The notes under the pieces were generated by a model that saw only the letters and a list, made by a program, of their open reading frames with translations, had not been told where the DNA came from and searched no databases. 64,000 bases of DNA from Pampus argenteus (taxonomy: Eukaryota; Chordata; Actinopteri; Scombriformes; Stromateidae). A program made the translations under genes and the position numbers. Below are positions 39,201 through 48,900 of the stretch, piece after piece. Within the stretch, counting starts at the first letter, position 1. The number at the start of each line of letters is the position of its first letter. Where the stretch lies: NCBI GenBank assembly GCA_036937835.1, contig CM072877.1, positions 14,996,001-15,060,000 of the forward strand, written 5' to 3'.

Positions 39201-40895
39201 GGCGGCTGAGAGGTGGGGGAGGGACGACAACAGACTGGGTGCTTCACTCAGGGCCACAGTCTGGAAAGGTTAATCATTACCTCTGTCTGACTCCACACAC
39301 ACACACAACCACACACGCAACCAACCACACATGCAACCACACACCAGGTCGCTATTCATTTTTAGAATTCAGCACAGTCACAGAGTAACACACCTAGAGC
39401 CTCATATGCACACACACACACGCACATACACACACGCACACACACACAATTTCCAACCTTCAATTCTGGACACAACACTATCAACATCAGTAAATAGTGA
39501 GGAGGCTCCTGAGAACTGTCTCGTATCGATCCTCGAGAGCTTTGTGTGTGTGTGTGTGTGTGTGTGTGTTTGTGCCTCTCTTTCAGCTCAGACGTGTAAT
39601 GACCCTGTCGACATCAGACACACACACACACACACAGCGACTGACGGGAGGAATGGGGAAGACATGAAGGAAACAGCTCGAGGGGGAAGGAAGGACTCTT
39701 CATGGTGCCTTATTTTCTAAGTCAACACCCTCTCTCGAGCCGGGGGAAAGTCTATTCCAAAGGTCAAGGGTCACACTTTAAGGCATTCCTTTTGTTCTCT
39801 CTGCCGTGCCGTATATGTTCAGCCCTGTGTGTGTGTGTGTGTGTGTGTGTTTCTGTCTGTAATGAAACCCTGTGCTTTCTCTGTGCTCACCAAAAGTATT
39901 TAGTCTGGTTGATTTTTTTTGTCTTTTTTTTAGTTAATACAAGTCTGTTGCGTTCACTTTCTTCTGCAGCGAGAAATTCAGTGACAGGTGATCCATCAGA
40001 GAGAGAAAAGGTCAGCGGTTCTGTGCAGTGAAGACAGCGGTGTCCTTGTGACTTTAGTTGTTGACTGTACACAGTCTGGTTTGGGGTTTTTTTTTTTTTT
40101 TGTACTGTTGCAAGATAAATGACTCAGTCTGCTCTTTGAATGATTGTGATTGGTAACTTGTTGTGTGGCAACCAGAAACCAAACCGACATTAAATCAGGC
40201 TAAATGGTATGATTTATCAGTTGGACTGCTTGTTTAAAGTTTTCTTTAGCGGTTTACATCTATCTATTAAGCAGAAAAAAAATGGACCTAATTTGCCTTA
40301 TTACAACGCCGCTTTGACAAAAAAAAAAATATATATATCTATATTATTCAGCACTAGAAAGCAGACAAATATATGATCGTATGTTCAGTCCCTGATAGAA
40401 CAAGTTCCTCTTTAGGTTGGCAGCTTACGTAAAAGACTTCAAGCCCCCCCCTCTTCCCCTGCCCCGGAGTTCAGGAAACCTAAATAAGCCCTGATGGCAG
40501 GAAAACCACACAGGGGAGTGGCACAGTTTCACTATCTACAGATCTGCCTCCTCCAAGAAACACAGATAGAGAGAATGAGTTGCAGACACGCCACTGCTAA
40601 CATGAACCATCCGGCCACGACCGGGAGAAGATAAGAAGTAGAAATGGTGCATGTTTTCTCTAATGCCTCCATCTACAGTGTTGTTTTCTCTCAGTGGAAG
40701 TTACTGCAATAATTATACGATACACACGTCTTGATTTTGCTCAGTGGTAAAAGATAAAAATGTAACAACGTCTTCTGCTTGGATGAACATCGCCCCAAAA
40801 CTACACCCCAAAACTAAGGCATTTTGTTCCCCTCTGTAACACCTCCTTCCTACTCCTGCTGAGTTATTACCCCGACACTTCGTCATGCCGACCCT

Positions 40896-40929
<34 letters not shown>

Positions 40930-41319
40930 CAAAACCATCTTCTGCAGCCCAGATTTCCCAGGGTGACAGGACAAATAAACACAGTTGGATACAGGGTGGC
41001 AGGCAGGCAATAATGATGTCATCAGTTCATTTTGCAAACACACAAGTCAGAAGATCACCCACAGGCTCTGTATCTTGGAGCCATTTATATACACACATAC
41101 ACACACACACACACACACGGAGCGCTACGGACAGATGGACAGACAAGCACCAACAATCACCCACATTGTTGTGGCACTAACACACCGTGGGAACAAAGTG
41201 GTACAGACACCACAAACAGATAGGAGGAAGATAACCAGCAGAGCCGGTTGTGTGCAGTATGAACATTTGTTGTGTTGTTACTCTGTTATTAATAATTATA
41301 TACCGCTGTATGTCTGTCA

Positions 41320-41359
<40 letters not shown>

Positions 41360-44300
41360 TTATGTTGGCGCTACGGTCTGTGATAGCAATGTGGCAACTG
41401 ATAGGAGCGACAGGAACTGTTGCTGACATAAAAAGAGACACACAGTCAGACTCCAGTGTGAGTACACAAAAAACTAACTACATGAATGAGCAGACTGGAG
41501 GGTGGAGACAGGAGAGCAGATCTCTGACACACACACACACACACGCACACAGGTTTACAGGAATGTGTCTCCACCTTTTTCCATTTCCATCTCTATCCTG
41601 CTAAAGGAGGAGGGGGGGGGTCTCTCCCTTCCTTCCTCCTTCTCCTTCACACACTCTGTCTCTTTTTCATATCTTCCTACATTGAGGTAATGTCATAATC
41701 CACTTCCACAGAGTGACTGTGAACCAAAACAATGTTCATCTTGTTCTGGGCGTCCCTCCAGCTCTGGCTTGCAGCAAAATCTGCATAGCCCACCTTTCAA
41801 TCAACCCGGCGGTGCTGAGGTATGCTGATGTTTTCAACACTATCTTGATGCTACGCTGAGCACAACAGAGCATAATGCATCAGAAACATGCAAGCTAGGC
41901 ACACTTTCCGTTATCCTCTCCTCTCTTTTTCTCACCCCGTCTCTCTCCATCCTCCGCTTGTCTCTGTGCTGCTTTTTCGATTTGTGCAGCATAATGACAC
42001 AGGGTGGGGAACAGAGGACAGCCAAAACCAAAAATTAAGTCCCTTGCCAAGAGGCGGCTTGGCTGCCGTGCAAGGAGAGGAAGTGGAGAGTAATGAGAGA
42101 TCCTGGCCCAGCACAGAGCAGCCCGGCTCTGCTCTGCTGAGCTCACTGGCTAACGCACAGCCTCCAAATTACAGAGAACAGAGCAGAGCTGCCGGCCATC
42201 TCTCCCTCCACCCAAAGCCGCCATCTTCTCTCCCTCTTCTTTCCTTCCTCTTACTGTTCAAGCAAGCGGGGAAAAAAAAATAATAATAAAAGGAAAATCC
42301 AGATTGGACCACAACAGAGACAGTTTTATGTTGAAGAATATGGTTCTGTAGCAAGTTGCGTGACTGTAAAAGGCTGCTATACATTTCTATTATTATAGAA
42401 GTACAGTTATTTGTTTCTTTCTCCCTTCTTCCTTTCTTTTCTGGTTGGTGCACTCCAGTGTTTGTTTTCTGTCAAGAGGAGGCCTCGGCTGCCTCCCTGT
42501 CGGCTCGCCTTTTCCTCAAAGACATGAGGTCATATCCTGCGCAGCCCTTTCCTTTCCCTGGCTAACCCAAACAAGGCAGGAATGCCTTGAGAGAGGATGG
42601 AGACTGAGGGTACTCTGTTTATGAGTTAAACTTAAGCCGAGTTAAGTCAAAGAATCGGACATAGTGTCTTGGGTATAACACAGGGTTAAAAAAACAACAA
42701 AACAACAAAAACAAATTTAACTGGGCTTGCACCAAAAATGGGCTGTTTGGTCGGGGCCTTCGGTATGACAGCAGAACTCGTTTGATTTAACGAGTCGAGG
42801 TGCCAAGACTAAATTTAATCTCTGTCAGAGCCCCTGATGAAGGTTATACCTCCAGCCGATTCACCGGATGACTAATTGACTGACTGAAGGGACGGCCGTC
42901 TGTCTGTCGAGTGAGGTGACTGGCTGGTGGTATAAGAATACAACTCGGCCTAAATTTAACCTGCAGTGGGAGGAAGCGCCTGTGTGACAGTCGGCCGTGC
43001 GCCAGGGCTCGCACCAGGTCATTCTATCTGCCTGCCTGTGTGTACGTGTGTGAAAGCGTGTGTGTGTGTGTGTGTGTGTGCGCGTATATGTCACCGCATC
43101 CCGACTGGATCCTCTTACACACAGGCACTCCAGGTTAGTCCCCGATGGCACCAGCAGGCATGCCACCGACACATACACATCAATGCTACACATCCAATAA
43201 GAGCTTGGCACAAACAGACGTCTCTAACTCGCCTCTACAACACGGTAAACACATATATGTTCATACTGGGGCTGAATACGCAAAAAGAACAGAAAACTGG
43301 CATTGAATGACAGCTTCATGATCCTGTTTATTCTTTGATTAGATAGAGTCAATTCAAACATTTTGCAAATTTTAGACTATCATTAGGCAAAGTTTTTTTT
43401 TTTCCAGGCCTTTGTGAGCTCAACAAGTTGGACATGGGGCTAAACAGAACTTAAGACGATATCAAGCCTCTAACAAGTTTAAATATTTACTTAACAGTAA
43501 AGAGATTTCTAATTAACAATCCGGTGCCCTCTTAATCCTGACCAAATCTCTTATTTCCAAATCTCTCTCTCTTGAACTCGCTCCTCAGTTCCCTGGGTCA
43601 ACCTAAACCCCTGGAGCTAAGCTCTCACCCCAGCTCAAATCAAGATCAGCACCCCAACACCCACCTCCAGGCCTCCAGCCATCACCCCCCCCCCCTCCTC
43701 CTGCTCTCCTCTGCTCTCTGCTCTGTTCCAAGCTGATGACGTGAGACAGCGAGAGGAGCTTTGGAGCTGGTAGCCTGGCAGGCAGCCTAGTTTGCATTTG
43801 CGCTTGTCGCTGTCGCGGCTTACTTAACTCCTTCCAGCCTGAATAGTCTTGGCAGAGTAAAAAAGAAAAAAAAGAAAAGGGAAGACGAAGAGTGGAGGAT
43901 GTTATCTTTAACCTCATCTCATGGGCTCTGTCTGATCTCTGTTTTCAATTTCTTGAGGATTTTTTTGGAGGGTAATTTTCCTGCTTTTCGTCCTAAGATG
44001 TAACTCCATAGCAGGGCTGCAGCTGCTTTACTCATCCACACACTAAAATCTTTCAAGTCAACAAGCACTTAATTATTCTTCTACAATGCATAAAAGCAAA
44101 AAAAAAAGCAAAGTACAACTGCTGACTTGAAGGCTTTGCCACCTTCCTCTCTCTTCCTCCTTCCTCTCTGTAAATATGTCTGGAGAAGAACATAAAAAGG
44201 GCAGAGTGAGTGAATTAGAAGGTCAGGAGCGGGCCTCTGGGAGAGCCATGTTTCTTTTGTCAGGGCCCCAGAGGGAAGGAGGAAGGGAGAGTGAGTGAGG

Positions 44301-44959
44301 GGGGGAAGGAGGAATGGAGGAGCCTTTTTTTTCTGGGCTTGCCAGGGAAATCATGAGGGCAGTGCGCTTCGGCCATCCCACCGCGGCCTTTCTACCTCAC
44401 TCTTACTGAGGAGGCCCATTCACTGAGCGCTGGCCGCCGCTGACATGTCATCCTCGCCAGGAAGGAAAACAGAGGAGGAGGAGGGGAGGAGTGTACGCCT
44501 TACTGAGGGAGGGAAGGAGTAAGGGAGGGAACATGGGGGCGCCTGTTAAGACTCCGGTTCTTAGGTTTCACAGTTTGAACTGAGTCTAAAATGTGTCTTT
44601 AGTTAATACACAGAGGAGAGGAGAGGAGAGGAGAGGAGAGGAGAGGAGAGGAGAGGAGAGGAGAGGAGAGGAGAGGAGAGGAGAGGAGAGGAGAGGAGAG
44701 GAGAGGAGAGGAGAGGAGAGGAGAGGAGAGGAGAGGAGAGGAGTCTGATTTTTGGTTCCTCGCTGCTGCTCCAATCTCTTCCCCCAAGGACACACACACA
44801 AACATATGCAGGCAGGAGGGCTAACCACCACCAAACAAAAGAGGGGGAGAAATGGGCAGCGAACACCAACTGACATAAAACAGGCTTTAAAGGCCCAGTA
44901 ATGAGAACCATCTGAGGCAAACGAAAGCAGAGAACAGCACAGAGCTCAGGCTGTGGAGA

Positions 44960-44997
<38 letters not shown>

Positions 44998-45904
44998 GAA
45001 CACCATCTTATTCCGTAGCCTGCGGACAGGGCGCCGGGTAAGGAAAGCAATGTTGCCAAAGGGGATTATGGGAGAAAAGCTGAGGAATCCCGAAACACGT
45101 CCTGCATGAGCGATGGAAGAAAGAAAGACGTCTGTGTCTCGCTCTTATCCACACACAGGGACCCAGAGGAGAGCTAACTGTCTACAAAGGCGTCCCCTGT
45201 ACGCACAAACACACCCAAACAAACACTTGCATGTCAGTTTAAGCCTCTTTTTGCTGTTTTTTTCCCCCCGCACGCACACAGAGCATATTCTTCTCCAAAC
45301 AACGGTTCGGCGTGTTTGTCTTCCATTACAACATAACACGGAAAGGGATGAGAAGATCCAGGAGGGAGGAATTCATGTGGATGTGGGAGAAATACACCAC
45401 CCTCCTTCACTAGCCTTTTTTTTTCATTACAGAGGGGAAGCAGGGGGCCCCCGCAATCACTGCCTTATCACCAGTATAGAGGGGAGATAAGTGTGTGTGT
45501 GTTGGGAGGGATGCAGAAGGAAAAGAAAACAGAAGAAGAAAATAATATGACTAGCAAAGTGAAGGAACTGTAGAAAAAGACACGAATCGTATAAAGAGAG
45601 AACATTTACCTGAAAGCCCCACAGGGGCCGAGTATGTCGTTCCTCCAGTATCACTGGATGAAGGTCCAGAGTCTGGAGAATCTAATGGAGAAAGAGAGAG
45701 AGCCTTTGAATTAGTGCTGTGTGTGTGTCTGGGTGTGTGTGTCTGCGTGTGTGTGTCTGTGTGTGCGTGTGTCTGGGTGTGTGTGTGTGTGTGAGTGAAG
45801 AAGGCAAAGCAGCAGCTGCAAGGCCGTCAATCACTCTGGTGAAATCAATGCCTAATGAAGACGCTGACGACGAAGCTCACACTCTCTCTCTGTCTCACAC
45901 ACAC

Positions 45905-45937
<33 letters not shown>

Positions 45938-48900
45938 GAGACTTACAGAAGCGAGTTTCTTACACCCCTGATAATCCCCCATAATCCACTGCTTCAGGAG
46001 GAACATTAGCCCTGCATCTTTGCATGGACATGCTACCGATCTGGAAAGAGCCGTATTCTTTCTGCTAATAACCGAGGCTGGAGGGTTTGGGTTCGATACT
46101 CCAGCCCAATAACCGAACACGGATCAAACATTAGAGATGATTGCAACACTAATTTGATGTTTGCGAGCTACACTGGGAAGCTGAGCCCTTTCGCACCAGC
46201 AGCAAAGATATATCAGAAATGCTTCTACCTTTCTAGATTTTAGAAAGATACACTCCGTCCAAGCGAAACCAACGAGGCAGACAGAGCGCAGAAATCCCTT
46301 GAAAGCTCGGTGTAAATTTTCCGAATGCCGCTCCATCAGGCAACACAAGGAAGAAAGAAAAAAAAAAAACCTAGTCATTCTCTCTCCCTCTTTTTTGCAT
46401 TCGAAATACTTAACCCCCACCAGGGTTTGCAATGTAGACTAGTTTCAACATGACACCTGAATGGAGCTTTAACCAAACCGCTGTGTGTGTGTGTTGAGCT
46501 GAGCAGCGCGCTGCTGGGAGCGAGCTAGCTCCGCTGCAGAGCTGCTGCTGGTAGCTCGGTATTCACTAATGATACATTCCTTTAGCTGCACGTCAACACA
46601 GTGCTACACCTACCATCCATTCTGCCAGTGTTTGCTGCTGCTGCTGGTGGTGGTGGTGGTGGTCACCTCCGCTCTCGACTGAATTGTGACCCTTGTGTGA
46701 GTTTTTTGGAACCACGCGTAACACGTACATTTCTGTCATTTCTGTTATCTGCATTTTTATTCTTGTCAAATGGCGAGCGAGGGTTTTAGGAGACGGAAGC
46801 AGTTTGACCGAGAAGTTGCTATGAAGTAATAAAAGACGCAGCAACCAGAGCGGTTTCACTGTGGGCCCTTACACCCTGCCACCCTGCCCCAAATCCGGAC
46901 GCAGCCCGTGCACCTGTGGTCGCGGTAACGAGATGCACGGGGCATAGCCCAGCCTGCTGCGCTTTCATTGGCTGCCAGCAGCTTTGCCCTGGTCTCCCGG
47001 GCAACAGTTCACAGCTAACCACAGGGCTGAGGGGGCATCAGAGAGAAAGAGCTAAACAGTGTGTGATTTATATTCCCCAGAGCTGAAACAAGGTAGCGTT
47101 TTACATCTGGGCTGCTTCTATATTGACCGCTGCTGCCGCCGGAGCGGACAGGCACCCTGGCACATGTAACCCCACTTCCTGCTTGCTCGGGATCATAAAA
47201 CCATCATCATAAATCCCGCCGCTCTTCCGCTTCACTCAAATTTTTTTTTTACAGCATCTGATTGCCTTCTAAAAGTTAACTGTGCATATTTTCTGAATGT
47301 CATTATGATTTAACACAGCCTAATATGATGCAAATTCAGGGGATATTATAGAAAATTGGAATGGCCTGCAGTAATGGGAATATGTCAATGATTGACAGAC
47401 TGTTCGGGGCACTGGGGAAAAACCCTGCATGATAAACTCATCTGTCCTCTGTGTGTATGTGTCTGTGTGTATACCCTCCAGCTTGCTGCATTTTCCTATT
47501 AATATGTTGTCTTTCAGTCTCCTTCACCAATACAGAGACGTGCATACACACAGACACACACACACACACAGACACACACACACAGACAGACAGATAGACA
47601 GCGTATCCTTTGAATAACCGCAACTGCAGCTGCACTCACTGAATTCTACCAAATGAGGAACTAGTACAGCATGTAAGCTGGAGACTTGTGCACTTTTTCA
47701 TTTAAATGCTGGGAAAAAAATATAATTTTCAAGTATAAAAACTTGACGAGAGACAAGAAACCTGGTGATATACTCCTGTTCTTCTTCCCAATGTTTAATT
47801 CCCACACCAGTCAAATCAAATTTTTTTTTTTCTTTCAGTTTTCTCTGAAAGAGGAAACGGGGCGGTAACATGAGTTGTATAATCATTTCCTTTGTCTGCA
47901 TCCAGCTTGCATTTCCTATTTACTTTCTTGTTTCCTTTTGTCATAGAAACGTCTCTAACTGAACGCATGCAAAAGACGCAAGTTCTACCCCGACACACAC
48001 ACAGAGTAAACGGATGATTTCAAAAACAACACTAAAAGCTCAGTAAATAAAAGGTAACAGAGACAGAGAACGACAGACGGAGGGGCTTTAAAGAACCACA
48101 GCTGCAGCTGCAATGACTTCCTATTGTTTCCACTCACTGAAAACCACTTTCTCCTTCTCCTGACTAACTGGCTGACTGGTCATTGTTTAACTCGGAGCTT
48201 TTCCTGCACTGTCAGACAGCGAGATGGGACTAAGGGCTGACTCACTCTGTTCATTTATATCACTGTCACCCACTCAGTGGTTCCCAAACTGGGAGTTGGG
48301 ACACCCATAAGGGGATCGCTGAATTAATCAAACTATTTTTTAAGTAAAAATTGTAAAAAAAAATAAGCTGGTTTCAGCTTCTCAAATGTGATGATTTATT
48401 GCTTTTCTCTGAACATGATGATAAACTAAAAGTCTTTGGGGTTTTGTACTGTTAGTCTGACAAAAATAGATATTTGAAGATGTAACCTTGGACTGTGGGG
48501 AACTTTAACAAACATTTAAAACAATTAACCGATGAAATCAAAACAATAATCGGTAACTTAACTTGATGGACAAGGCAATATGTGACGAGGAGGCCAAAAA
48601 AAGTTGGGAACCATTGCCCAAAGTGACAGGAAGAGAAGTCAAAGGGGGTCTTATCTCCGTCTCTTCCGGCCCAGTCTCGCACTATTCTGGTTATAGGCTG
48701 AAATTTAACACACTTCAAATCCGACTTAATAGGCGATGACATAACCTGATGCCACTTTCCGGCACCCGGGAATAGGATGACAACCACAGCAGCATGTGGA
48801 GTCTGGCACAGGTGGAGGGGGGGGGGGGGGGGGAAACAATTAGGCATGACCACAGCTTTCAATGGAAACGCATTAGGATACATGAAAGACATTAAAAAAA

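Larger units (their letters stand above)
35195..45609 (-). other. smad7: smad7 intron 3 (10.4 kb)
   Basis: This is the large intron between the linker exon and the MH2 exon. It holds no gene. Contents: (CA)n/(GT)n tracts, a G-run cluster at 36614-36643, a partial fish MITE at about 37651-37785, a GTCT-rich block at 38320-38460, a perfect 16-bp hairpin at 39011-39050, the (GGAGA)n array at 44613-44743 and a (CT)n tract at 44965-44995. Repeat-poor blocks at 36640-37130, 40440-40640, 42470-42600 and 44200-44480 look like candidate regulatory DNA. In human, the intron between the corresponding exons carries colorectal-cancer-associated variants, so enhancers here would not be surprising (inference). 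Confidence 0.85.

Noticed and set aside
44586..44920. Repetitive S-P-L-L protein frames on the minus strand
   Set aside because: They read through the (GGAGA)n array in all three frames.
46085..46110. GGTTCGATACTCC, resembling a tRNA or SINE B box
   Set aside because: No A box, acceptor stem or anticodon arm can be folded around it, and no SINE body is seen.
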